17,995 nucleotides of DNA from Clostridia bacterium (GTDB lineage Bacteria; Bacillota; UBA994; PWPR01). The stretch spans positions 1 through 17,995 of the forward strand of contig PWPR01000202.1 in NCBI GenBank assembly GCA_003557085.1, given 5' to 3'. The translations under genes were made by a program, and so were the position numbers. Positions 7,048-14,079 of the stretch are shown in pieces (positions within the stretch are counted from its first letter, which is position 1; every line of letters starts with the position of its first letter). The notes beneath the pieces were generated by a model that was not told the origin of the DNA, made no database searches, and was given only the letters and a program-made list of their open reading frames with translations.

Positions 7048-8949
7048 TTATAAGATTCCTCTTTTATGCATTAAATAAATAGTTTCATTAAGTGGATCAA
7101 CTTTTGGTTTTTCTCTTATACTAGAGACTTCTTTAGGCGCTTTAGCAAAGTGTGAAAATCTAATGCTAAAAAGACCTTTTCCAGCAGTGTACGCTCTGAC
7201 AGTTAACTCATAGTTTCGACATAAGTTTGCTGGTATATTACCAACTATCAAACATGTTTCGCCATTTTGAATAGGGGAGTTAAACTCTGCTTGCATAGTA
7301 CTTAAGTCTGATAAGGCTTTACCCAAAGCATCAGAAGGCACTTTAAGCTTGAATCTTAATATAGGCCATAGCAAGTCAGTTCCAGCTTTTTCCAAGGCCT
7401 GCATAAGCACAATAGGAGCAAGGTTTCTAAAGTCTGATGGTGTGCTATTAACACTGTTATAATTCCCCTTAATAATGCTTACTTTTGCATTTGTTAAAGG
7501 CCATCCTTTAAGTCCTTGATCTAAATAAGACTTAACTCCATCAAAAATCCCGTTTTGAAAAGTCTTTAGCAGTTCACCAGTAGACACCTCTGAAACAACC
7601 TCAACTACTCCAGAATTTTCCTGAGGTTCAATTTTTATTCCTATCTCAGCATAAAAAGGGTATCTTTTATCAGATAGGTTTACATGTGAATAACCAGTAC
7701 TTTTTGGTGCTTCTCTAAGTACAGTCTGCATATTGTCAAACGACACTAATAAATGAAACTCTAACTCAAGCCTTGATTTAAGTATTTCTAATTGAATTTC
7801 ACCAAATATATTGATATAGATCCTGTTGCTGACCTCAGCTAACTCATAGTTTAAGAAAGGGTCTTCTTCAGCAATGGCTGTTAATGCATTTAACAACTTA
7901 TGCCTATCCTTACAATCTTTTGGACTAATTTCTACCTTTAAAGTAGGCTCTAAAATAGTAAGTCTCTGACGCTTAGATTTACCAAAGTCAGTATTTACTC
8001 TAAGCTTTGGTCCATAGACTAAACCTATATCATTGGATAGAAGTTCATTAGTAGGTATTTCTTTACCGTTTTCAAGCTTTTCAAGCTTAGTGATTTTTTC
8101 GCCACATAAATACTCTCGAACATTGAGAGATCCCTCATAAAGTCTAATATATACTTTATTATTGTTTTCATTCCTCTTAACCTTAAAAACAGTTCCTGAA
8201 GGTTCTCCATAATTTGATCTATTTAAGCTAGGCAGAAACACATCAATAGCTTTAAGTAAATGATCAACTCCTACTTCTCGCAAGGCACTGCCAAATATAA
8301 CTGGATACACTAGACCTTGTTTTGCATGATTAATAAGCTCACTTTCTAGATAATCACTCGTTAAAGAGTTTTCTATGTATCTTATTAAAATATCATCAGA
8401 TATAGTTGACATTAAATCAATAAGATCTTCTTCTACATAGTGAAACAAGTCACTTACATTAAGTCTTTCCAAGTTAATAGTTTGAACTACAAAAGCTTTG
8501 CTTGATAAATAGTCTAGTATTTCATTTACTACTTTTGCTATATCAACGCCAATACGATCTATTTTATTAATAAAAATTATCGTAGGAATATTGAGTTTCT
8601 GTAGAGAATCAAAAATAATATTAGTTTGGGCTTGCACTCCTTCTTTTGCAGAGATTACTAGAATAGCTCCATCTAATACATTCATAGATTTCTCTACTTC
8701 AGCTATAAAGTCAGCATGTCCAGGTGTATCAACTAAGTTAATTTTTGTGTCTTTATAGTAAAATGACACAGGTGACGCTTGGATCGATATACCTCTTTTC
8801 TTTTCAAGTTCTAAATTGTCTGTAAGAGATGATCCGTGATCAACTCTTCCAATTTCTTTTATTACATTTGTTTTGTAGAGCAAGTTTTCAGTGATAGTTG
8901 TTTTTCCTGCATCTACATGTGCGTAAATTCCAATGTTTTTTACTTTCAT
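7048..8949 (-). CDS. Tet(M)/Tet(O)-like ribosomal protection GTPase (EF-G-like), divergent
   Basis: A 633-residue translational GTPase with the domain order of Tet(M) and EF-G. G1 is AHVDAGKTT (residues 10-18), switch II is DTPGH (74-78) and G4 is NKID (128-131). The NLELEKKRGISIQ switch I segment and the C-terminal domain IV/V segments (TPSDFRNLAPIVLMQALEKAGTDLLWP, GNIPANL) also align with Tet(M), whose length is about 639. Such proteins bind the ribosomal A site and dislodge tetracycline. The domain IV tip reads YNSVNSTPSDFR (from Tyr497) instead of the Tet(M) YSPVSTPADFR, so the proline-valine that reaches the drug site is not conserved. It may confer no tetracycline resistance or act on another inhibitor. 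ATG 8949 is chosen for the GAGG at 8956-8959, six bases away. A leader peptide and attenuator precede it, and a GNAT gene follows. Confidence 0.88.
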   Translation of the reverse strand: MKVKNIGIYAHVDAGKTTITENLLYKTNVIKEIGRVDHGSSLTDNLELEKKRGISIQASPVSFYYKDTKINLVDTPGHADFIAEVEKSMNVLDGAILVISAKEGVQAQTNIIFDSLQKLNIPTIIFINKIDRIGVDIAKVVNEILDYLSSKAFVVQTINLERLNVSDLFHYVEEDLIDLMSTISDDILIRYIENSLTSDYLESELINHAKQGLVYPVIFGSALREVGVDHLLKAIDVFLPSLNRSNYGEPSGTVFKVKRNENNNKVYIRLYEGSLNVREYLCGEKITKLEKLENGKEIPTNELLSNDIGLVYGPKLRVNTDFGKSKRQRLTILEPTLKVEISPKDCKDRHKLLNALTAIAEEDPFLNYELAEVSNRIYINIFGEIQLEILKSRLELEFHLLVSFDNMQTVLREAPKSTGYSHVNLSDKRYPFYAEIGIKIEPQENSGVVEVVSEVSTGELLKTFQNGIFDGVKSYLDQGLKGWPLTNAKVSIIKGNYNSVNSTPSDFRNLAPIVLMQALEKAGTDLLWPILRFKLKVPSDALGKALSDLSTMQAEFNSPIQNGETCLIVGNIPANLCRNYELTVRAYTAGKGLFSIRFSHFAKAPKEVSSIREKPKVDPLNETIYLMHKRGIL

Positions 8950-8952
8950 ATA

Positions 8953-9012
8953 CATCCTCACATTTAAAAATTAGGATGATACAAGAATTTTACTGGATAA
9001 TCATACCATCCT
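8953..9012 (-). promoter_or_regulatory. Leader attenuator: 12-bp terminator stem and competing RBS-sequestering pairing
   Basis: On the minus strand, AGGATGGTATGA (9012-9001, inside the leader-peptide frame) pairs over 12 bp, three of them wobbles, with TTGTATCATCCT (8984-8973) around a 16-nt loop. AATTTTT follows at once (8972-8966), so this is a complete intrinsic terminator. The CATCCT of its 3' arm (8978-8973) can alternatively pair over 6 bp with AGGATG at 8958-8953, which contains the ribosome binding site of the GTPase gene. A ribosome near the end of the leader frame would block the terminator stem. This matches the known attenuation logic of tet(M) leaders. Confidence 0.75.
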
Positions 9013-9061
9013 CTAATAAGTTTCGTAGTCTAATTGCTTGTATAGTTAATATTTTTAGCAT
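8990..9061 (-). CDS. Leader peptide (23 residues) of the Tet(M)-like operon, with an Arg-Leu-Arg motif
   Basis: The frame starts at ATG 9061 and stops at TAA 8992-8990. It is preceded by a near-perfect ribosome binding site (TAAGGAGG, 9078-9071) nine bases upstream, much stronger than that of the downstream GTPase gene. The peptide begins MLKILTIQAIRLRNLL and ends EDGMIIQ. Residues 11-13 are Arg-Leu-Arg, the motif that arrests macrolide-bound ribosomes in the ErmD leader peptide. The last seven codons contain the 5' arm of the terminator stem. No other function is likely for so short a frame; a regulatory role is inferred from position, ribosome binding site and overlap with the terminator. 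Confidence 0.75.
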   Translation of the reverse strand: MLKILTIQAIRLRNLLEDGMIIQ

Positions 9062-9085
9062 TTTTTTAGTCCTCCTTAGTAATCT

Positions 9086-9112
9086 ATAGAGAAGATTTAT
9101 AATCTGCTCTAT
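9086..9112 (-). promoter_or_regulatory. 5' UTR hairpin upstream of the leader-peptide ribosome binding site
   Basis: ATAGAG-C-AGATT (9112-9101) pairs with AATCT-T-CTCTAT (9096-9086, sharing the loop ATA region) on the minus strand: 6 bp, one mismatch, then 5 bp. It lies between the predicted transcript start and the leader-peptide ribosome binding site, leaving that site free. Possibly an mRNA-stabilising stem. Confidence 0.5.
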
Positions 9113-9166
9113 TGCTCAGTATAGGACATAAAATGTAAAAATTCTGTTCCATAATTGCTAAAAAAA

Positions 9167-9195
9167 ATTATAATTTAGTAATAAAGTAATAGCAA
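9167..9195 (-). promoter_or_regulatory. Promoter of the leader-GTPase-GNAT operon
   Basis: On the minus strand TTGCTA (9195-9190) and TATAAT (9172-9167) are 17 bp apart. Transcription would start near 9160, giving a leader of about 100 nt before the leader peptide. The rightward promoter of the lipoamide dehydrogenase gene must lie in the same interval; the best rightward candidate is TTATGT (9215-9220), 17 bp, TATACT (9238-9243), which is weak. Confidence 0.65.
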
Positions 9196-9294
9196 TAAAG
9201 AAATATTATTGATATTATGTATAAGAAGAGCATTAAATATACTATAAAATAAAGATAATTCAGGGATTTTTAAAGTGTTATAAGGGGGATTAGA

Positions 9295-10716
9295 ATGTCA
9301 GAGAAAAAGTATGAAAAATTTGATATAGCTATTATTGGAAGTGGCCCAGGAGGCTATGTAAGTGCAATCAAGGCAGCTATGCTTGGCGCAAAAGTAGCAT
9401 TAATTGAAAAAAGTGAAATAGGTGGGATTTGCCTTAACTGGGGATGCATTCCCACAAAAGCTTTAGTTAGATCTGCTGAAATTTTAGATGAGGTGAAGGA
9501 TGCAAGGAGTTATGGCGTACAAGTTGATGGGTATTCTCTTGACATGAAAAAAGTAATGGCTAGAAAGAAGAGGATAGTTAGGCAATTATCTATGGGAACT
9601 GAGCAACTCGTTAAAGCTCATAATATAGAAATTATTAGAGGCAAAGCATATATTGTAGACAAGAACACCCTTGAAATTTCTAGTGATAAAGAAAAATTTG
9701 AGATAGAAACAGATAATATAATTATTGCTAGCGGTGCAAAATCAACTAAGCTTAATATTCCTATGGAGGATAAAGGTAATATAATCTACAGTAGGCAAGC
9801 ATTAGACCTAGAAGAGCTTCCAAAGTCAATGGTTATTGTTGGCGGAGGAGTGATAGGAATGGAGTTTGCTTTTATTTATAGCACCTTTGGAGTTGAAGTA
9901 ACGGTAGTGGAGTATCTGGATAGAATCTTAGCTATGCTTGATAAGGATGTTACAGATGAGCTGATGAAGGTAGCTCGTCGAAAGAAAGTTAAAATTATTA
10001 CAAGTGCCAAAGTTTCAGAAATCATAGATTCAGAAGATGATGGGTGTATTGTAAAATATAAAGCTGAGGATGAAACTCATGAACTTAGGGCAGAAAAAGT
10101 ACTATTAAGTGTGGGAAGAACCCCCTATACAGATGGCTTAGGTCTTGAAAATATTGGAGTAGAACTTAATGAAAATGGCAGAGGAATTTTTGTAAATGAT
10201 AAAATGGAAACTAATGTTGAGGGTGTTTATGCAATTGGTGATGTTACAAATAAGATTCAATTAGCTCATGTTGCTTCACATCAAGGCATAATAGTAGCTG
10301 AAAATATTATGGGCAATAATATTAAGATGGATTATACAGCCATTCCAAGTGCAATATTTACAAAGCCAGAGATAGCAGTAGTAGGGTTAACAGAACAACA
10401 GGCAGAAAAAGAAGGACGCAAAGTCTTAGTAGGTAAGTTCCCTTTTAGTGCAAGTGGTAAGGCTCTTGTTCATGGTAGTAGGGATGGATTTGTTAAAGTA
10501 ATCAAAGATAAAGAGAATGATAGAATAATTGGTGCAGCAATGATTGGCCCACACGCTACAGACTTAGTTTCTGAACTGACATTAGCTATTCAAAACAATA
10601 TTACCGCAGAACAGATTAGCCACACTATCCACGCGCATCCAACTACTGCTGAGGCAATCCATGAGGCAGTATTGTCTACAGAAAATGAAGCGCTTCATTT
10701 TGTTAGCAAAAAGTAA
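9295..10716 (+). CDS. lpdA: Dihydrolipoamide dehydrogenase (E3-type flavoprotein disulfide reductase)
   Basis: A 473-residue FAD/NAD disulfide oxidoreductase. The FAD dinucleotide motif is GSGPGG (residues 15-20) and the redox-active disulfide is CLNWGC (Cys46, Cys51) followed by IPTKAL. The NAD-binding motif is VGGGVIGMEFA, the second FAD motif is VYAIGDVT, and the C-terminal dimer interface carries the catalytic HAHPTTAE His/Glu pair. The enzyme reoxidises dihydrolipoyl groups of 2-oxoacid dehydrogenases or the glycine cleavage system with NAD. No E1, E2 or lipoyl protein is in the window, so the gene is stand-alone here and its partner is unknown. The start follows AAGGGGG at seven bases. 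Related flavoproteins such as mercuric or glutathione reductases are less likely, given the length and the HAHPT motif. Confidence 0.93.
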   Translation: MSEKKYEKFDIAIIGSGPGGYVSAIKAAMLGAKVALIEKSEIGGICLNWGCIPTKALVRSAEILDEVKDARSYGVQVDGYSLDMKKVMARKKRIVRQLSMGTEQLVKAHNIEIIRGKAYIVDKNTLEISSDKEKFEIETDNIIIASGAKSTKLNIPMEDKGNIIYSRQALDLEELPKSMVIVGGGVIGMEFAFIYSTFGVEVTVVEYLDRILAMLDKDVTDELMKVARRKKVKIITSAKVSEIIDSEDDGCIVKYKAEDETHELRAEKVLLSVGRTPYTDGLGLENIGVELNENGRGIFVNDKMETNVEGVYAIGDVTNKIQLAHVASHQGIIVAENIMGNNIKMDYTAIPSAIFTKPEIAVVGLTEQQAEKEGRKVLVGKFPFSASGKALVHGSRDGFVKVIKDKENDRIIGAAMIGPHATDLVSELTLAIQNNITAEQISHTIHAHPTTAEAIHEAVLSTENEALHFVSKK

Positions 10717-10724
10717 CTTTTATT

Positions 10725-10759
10725 AACGCTTAGTCAATAAGGCTAGGCGTTCTTTTATT
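10725..10759 (+). terminator. Rho-independent terminator of lpdA
   Basis: AACGCTTAG (10725-10733) pairs with CTAGGCGTT (10743-10751) with one T-G wobble around a nine-base loop, followed by CTTTTATTTT. Confidence 0.8.
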
Positions 10760-10771
10760 TTGAAGAATGTC

Positions 10772-10800
10772 TTGCTAAAGCTAATATAGACAAGTACTAT
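10772..10800 (+). promoter_or_regulatory. Probable promoter of the nucleoside deoxyribosyltransferase-like gene
   Basis: TTGCTA at 10772-10777 and TACTAT at 10795-10800 are separated by 17 bp; each box matches the consensus at four of six positions. It directly follows the lpdA terminator. Confidence 0.5.
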
Positions 10801-10826
10801 GGTAAAAAAGCAAGCAGGTGATAATT

Positions 10827-11216
10827 ATGAAAATTTATCTAGGTATTAAATATAGGAAAGATTTATCAAACAAGATTTTAGTAGAAAGAATTGTTGATGC
10901 GTTAGAAAGGCATCAGGTTTATTGTGTTCATAAAGACCTAGAGAAATGGAATAAAGTAGAAGTTGCAATTGGAGCTTTGATGGAGAAGACATTCGAGAAA
11001 ATAGAAGAAAGTGACTTGGTTTTGATAGAGTTCTCTGAAAAGGGAGTAGGTTTAGGGATAGAGTCAGGATATGCAAAGGCCTTAGGTAAGCCAATTATAG
11101 TTTTACATAAAAAAGGTACAGAGGTATCTCCTACGCTGGTAGGAACTGCTAGTGAAATTGTTGAGTATGAAAATCTAGAAAAGGCATTAATTAGTATAAA
11201 AGCACTAAGCCACTGA
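10827..11216 (+). CDS. Nucleoside 2-deoxyribosyltransferase-like protein
   Basis: A 129-residue protein of the nucleoside 2-deoxyribosyltransferase/RCL Rossmann-like fold. It starts MKIYLGIKY, where the family usually has a KIYLAG-type strand. The central region is ESDLVLIEFSEKGVGLGIESGYAKALGKPIIVLHKKG. The acidic D-V-type segment and the G-x-E-x-GYA motif correspond to the substrate-binding and catalytic glutamate region. Members cleave or exchange N-glycosidic bonds of deoxynucleosides or deoxynucleotides; the actual substrate cannot be set from sequence. ATG 10827 is chosen because AGGTGA (10816-10821) lies five bases upstream; an in-frame GTG at 10818 falls inside that site. The gene has its own promoter and its stop codon lies in the loop region of the following terminator. 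A related TIR-like or SIR2-like fold is less likely. Confidence 0.75.
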   Translation: MKIYLGIKYRKDLSNKILVERIVDALERHQVYCVHKDLEKWNKVEVAIGALMEKTFEKIEESDLVLIEFSEKGVGLGIESGYAKALGKPIIVLHKKGTEVSPTLVGTASEIVEYENLEKALISIKALSH

Positions 11217-11230
11217 GTGACTTAGTGCTT
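11197..11230. terminator. Convergent terminator, mainly serving the minus-strand oxidoreductase gene
   Basis: AAGCACTAAG (11200-11209) pairs perfectly with CTTAGTGCTT (11221-11230), with an inner CAC/GTG pair. Read on the minus strand the stem is followed by TTTTAT, so it terminates the oxidoreductase transcript. There is little T tract in the plus direction. The stop codon of the rightward gene lies in the loop. Confidence 0.75.
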
Positions 11231-11237
11231 AGATAAG

Positions 11238-13100
11238 CTAGTTAATAGCCCAGAGTAAGTCTAGTTCGGCTAACTTAGCTTTAGTAGGAATACCATTTTC
11301 ATCCCAGCCCATTAAGTTATAATAAGCTTTTAAAGCAATGTCAGCTTGCTTCTTGTCAACAATAGCACCTTTAAGGGGGTTATCTCCTTCAAGAGGCTCA
11401 TAGAATCTTTCTGGTAAATAATCATCTTTTAGTTCAAATCCTTCACGTAGATTAAATAGTCTTGTTAAGTTAACAGCTCTTTCAGTAATTTGCATCATTT
11501 CTAAGAGAGAAGTTTGCCATCCTGTGACAGCTTTCATAGCTTCTTCGATTTGAGATGGAGACCATGGCACAAATTGACATAATTCAGAAATGTTTGAAAA
11601 ATGTCTCCATAAAGAACCAACTTTAAGCATATGCGATTTTTCTTCATCTAATTGACTTGCTGGAAGAGGTTTATTTAGACCAAGTGGGAACATATTTTCT
11701 AAACCAGGCCCCATTTTAGTATAAACGGTGTCATGAAGATTGTGACAATGGTCTGCACCTGTAGGGCTAACCATATAACCAATTCCTAAACCTTGCTTAA
11801 GCCTAGGTTCATGCATAGGTATTTCTTGACCCTTTACTTCCATAGCATACTTCATAGCGCCTTTGCCAATTTTTTCAGCTGCTGGTTTGCAGCCAAGAGC
11901 TAATAACTCGCCAAAACCATCTTTATTAGCTATTTTTTCTATCATCTCAACCATTGCTTGGCCATTACCAAACTTAATATCTATACCATCAGTATCTTCT
12001 TTTGAGAGGATCCCATTCTCATAGCATTCCATGGCAAAAGATATGGCCACACCTGCGGAAATAGTATCTAGTCCAAGTGCATTGCACAGTTCATTACCTT
12101 TACAAACTGCTTGTAAATCATCAATGCCACAACAAGAACCAAGCGAACCTAAAGTCTCATACTCAGGACCACCAAACTCAGGATTAACCTTGTAGCGATC
12201 GTCAATTTTTACTACTCGCTTACAGTCAACAGTACACATATAACACCCTTCATTATCAATTAAGTAGGTGTCGCGCATTGTTTCACCTGAAATCTTATCA
12301 GCACCTTCGAATGAACCAGCTTTGAAGTTATATGTAGGAAGTCCACCAACTGCATTAAGACTATTTACTATTGCAGTGGTACCAAGTTCAGTCATTCCTT
12401 TCATATTTTCTTTTATATTCTTGCCCATTACTTTATTTAGTTCTGTAAGTGTACTTTGGTCTTTTATCTTAGGTAGACGTGTGCCTTTAATGCCGATAGC
12501 TCTAAGGTTTTTAGACCCCATAACAGCACCCATACCACTTCTACCATAAAAATGAGTTAGGTCATTAACTACATTAGCTATTAGAACCTGATTTTCACCT
12601 GCAACCCCTATTTGAGTAACTCGAGCATTTTTATCTCCCATCTCTTCTTTAATAGCTTTTTCAACTTCATTAGTTAATTTGCCCCACAAGTGAGTAGCAT
12701 TCTTAATTTGAACTTCTTCATCTTTTATTGCAAGATAGACAGGCTTATCGGATTGTCCTTCAATAATAATTGCATCATATCCAGCTCTTTTCATCTCAGC
12801 GCCAAAATAGCCACCTGCTTCAGAATCACCATATCCTTTTGTATGAGGTGATTTTGCACCAACACTATTTCTTCCGCTTCCTATCATAGGTGTTCCAGTT
12901 AAAGGTCCGGCTGCAAAAATAAGCAGATTTTCTGGTCCTAGAGGGTCAGCTCCCTTAGGCACTTCTTTCATTAGGTAATATGAGATAATACCTCTACCAC
13001 CCATATGCTTACGATAAAAATCTTCTCCTGGATTTTCTTCTTTTATAGTGCCATTTGTTAGATTAACTCTTAGAATTCGATTATGATAACCAAAAGACAT
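11238..13100 (-). CDS. Tungsten-containing aldehyde:ferredoxin oxidoreductase family protein
   Basis: A 620-residue enzyme of the AOR family. The N-terminal domain has the typical RILRVNLTNGTI opening, GGRGIISYYL, and the tungstopterin-binding segment GPLTGTPMIGSGRNSVGAKSP. The [4Fe-4S] ligands are C286-x2-C289-x3-C293 (CYMCTVDC), with Cys508 in NISELCQF as the fourth. The GRSGMGAVMGSKNLRAI segment is a family hallmark. Such enzymes oxidise aldehydes to acids with ferredoxin as acceptor, or reduce acids in acidogenic anaerobes; they are cytoplasmic and need tungsten bis-pterin. The second pterin/cluster motif, usually DxxGLC, reads NISELC, so substrate class is uncertain. The start is fixed by GGAGG seven bases upstream. 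No MoaD-like or cofactor gene is adjacent; the gene stands alone between a convergent terminator and a divergent GNAT gene. Confidence 0.93.
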   Translation of the reverse strand: MSFGYHNRILRVNLTNGTIKEENPGEDFYRKHMGGRGIISYYLMKEVPKGADPLGPENLLIFAAGPLTGTPMIGSGRNSVGAKSPHTKGYGDSEAGGYFGAEMKRAGYDAIIIEGQSDKPVYLAIKDEEVQIKNATHLWGKLTNEVEKAIKEEMGDKNARVTQIGVAGENQVLIANVVNDLTHFYGRSGMGAVMGSKNLRAIGIKGTRLPKIKDQSTLTELNKVMGKNIKENMKGMTELGTTAIVNSLNAVGGLPTYNFKAGSFEGADKISGETMRDTYLIDNEGCYMCTVDCKRVVKIDDRYKVNPEFGGPEYETLGSLGSCCGIDDLQAVCKGNELCNALGLDTISAGVAISFAMECYENGILSKEDTDGIDIKFGNGQAMVEMIEKIANKDGFGELLALGCKPAAEKIGKGAMKYAMEVKGQEIPMHEPRLKQGLGIGYMVSPTGADHCHNLHDTVYTKMGPGLENMFPLGLNKPLPASQLDEEKSHMLKVGSLWRHFSNISELCQFVPWSPSQIEEAMKAVTGWQTSLLEMMQITERAVNLTRLFNLREGFELKDDYLPERFYEPLEGDNPLKGAIVDKKQADIALKAYYNLMGWDENGIPTKAKLAELDLLWAIN

Positions 13101-13192
13101 TAAAATTCCTCCTTAGATTTATTACAAGTTTAAATTGAGCCAAATTTCTTTAGCTACTCTAATATTTTATTCAACAAAAGTAGTAAAAATCC

Positions 13193-13221
13193 TTTTTATT
13201 ATAAAGCATTAACAATATAAT
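13193..13221 (+). promoter_or_regulatory. Probable promoter of the GNAT/selenoprotein unit
   Basis: TATAAT at 13216-13221 is a perfect -10 box; at 17 bp upstream there is only TTTTTA (13193-13198). The 173-bp divergent region 13101-13273 must also contain the promoter of the oxidoreductase gene on the minus strand, for which no clear pair of boxes stands out. Confidence 0.45.
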
Positions 13222-13273
13222 GTAGATAAATTGCAAAATGGTAGCTTGTAGAGCTCTAAATAAGGAGATTACT

Positions 13274-13738
13274 ATGAATAATGAAACAGAAATTGTCAGA
13301 GGCTTAAGTCAAATCCATAGCTCATTGGTAGAGCAATATTTTATTGCTAAAAAGAATAATACAATTTTATTTACAAATCATGAAGATGATATAACAGAGG
13401 TAATATTTATCCATGATAGCAATTTAATACTTGCTTTTTATTGCTCAAAAGTTAGAAAGAATAAAGTAGAAGAAATTTGTAATAAGATTAGCAAAATAAT
13501 AGAAGAAGTAACACCAACTAAATATGAAATTATAATAAATAACAATCAGGCATTAGTAGAAGGACTAACTAATCATGGATATCGTATTATTGAGATGGGC
13601 AGTGAGTATGTTTTGGAAAAAGCAAAGCCTTATGAGGGCGATATGTTTTATATAAGGAGCTATGAATACAAGTGTGCAGAGGAATATATTGACTTAATTG
13701 ATACTTGCTTTAATCCCCTAAGAAAAAAAAATGGGTAA
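13274..13738 (+). CDS. GNAT acetyltransferase, N-terminal part (frame ends at an A9 run)
   Basis: A 154-residue frame starting MNNETEIVRGLSQIHS. ATG 13274 is chosen because TAAGGAG (13261-13267) lies seven bases upstream; an in-frame ATG at 13238 has no ribosome binding site. The sequence resembles the N-terminal domain of two-domain GNAT proteins and ends YKCAEEYIDLIDTCFNPLRKKNG at TAA 13736-13738, immediately after nine consecutive A (13723-13731). The next frame, +1 relative to this one, continues the GNAT fold at once (GKCINYRRKNYDKTIEEF...). With one A fewer, the two frames would join as a 264-residue protein. So the gene is either frameshifted, expressed by transcriptional slippage at A9, or affected by a homopolymer sequencing error. 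The acetyl-CoA binding motif lies entirely in the second part. Confidence 0.7.
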   Translation: MNNETEIVRGLSQIHSSLVEQYFIAKKNNTILFTNHEDDITEVIFIHDSNLILAFYCSKVRKNKVEEICNKISKIIEEVTPTKYEIIINNNQALVEGLTNHGYRIIEMGSEYVLEKAKPYEGDMFYIRSYEYKCAEEYIDLIDTCFNPLRKKNG

Positions 13739-14069
13739 ATGTATTAATTATCGAAGAAAAAATTATGATAAGACCATAGAAGAGTTTGAGAAGTTGGCAA
13801 AAAGCAATGATTTTTTTGCTTTTTACATAGATTCATTAGTGGGTATAGGTCTTCTTCAGAAAAACAAGATTAACACCTTAGTAGTAAGTCCAACGGTTCA
13901 GGGAAAAGGCTATGGAAAAGAAATGCTTTTGTATTTAAATCATATGATATTAAATGAAAGAAAGTACGATAAAGTTTTATTGAATGTAGTTGAGCAAAAT
14001 GAAAGAGCAAAAAAGTTTTACGAAAAATGTAATTTTCAATTAATTGCAAGCTATAGGGTATTTCAATAG
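13731..14069 (+). CDS. GNAT acetyltransferase, C-terminal catalytic part (+1 frame)
   Basis: A 112-residue frame holding the catalytic GNAT core. The substrate strand is FFAFYIDSLVGIGLL, motif A is TLVVSPTVQGKGYGKEMLLYL with the acetyl-CoA loop Q-G-K-G-Y-G, and motif B is NVVEQNERAKKFYEKCNF. No ribosome binding site precedes ATG 13731; it sits in ATGGGTAA, overlapping the stop of the upstream frame, so translation would need reinitiation, frameshifting or an A8 mRNA. It is therefore probably the second half of one gene rather than an independent protein. The stop TAG at 14067-14069 overlaps the ribosome binding site of the thioredoxin-like gene, which argues for a shared operon. Substrate is unknown. 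Confidence 0.7.
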   Translation: MGKCINYRRKNYDKTIEEFEKLAKSNDFFAFYIDSLVGIGLLQKNKINTLVVSPTVQGKGYGKEMLLYLNHMILNERKYDKVLLNVVEQNERAKKFYEKCNFQLIASYRVFQ

Positions 14070-14079
14070 GGGTGAAGAT

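Noticed and set aside
7048..8949. Naming the GTPase as a specific tet resistance gene
   Set aside because: Homology to Tet(M) is clear but the domain IV drug-site loop differs, so resistance cannot be claimed from sequence.
8898..9089. Plus-strand open frame of 63 codons between the GTPase gene and lpdA
   Set aside because: It has no ribosome binding site, its residue composition is not protein-like, and it is the complement of the GTPase start and its leader region, which explain the sequence better.
11214..11216. UGA stop of the nucleoside deoxyribosyltransferase-like gene as a fourth selenocysteine codon
   Set aside because: No Cys or redox motif precedes it, the frame ends two codons later, and the nearby hairpin contains the UGA itself and is explained as the minus-strand terminator.
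12268..12549. Plus-strand open frame inside the aldehyde oxidoreductase gene
   Set aside because: It is the complement of a conserved AOR segment and has no start signal of its own.
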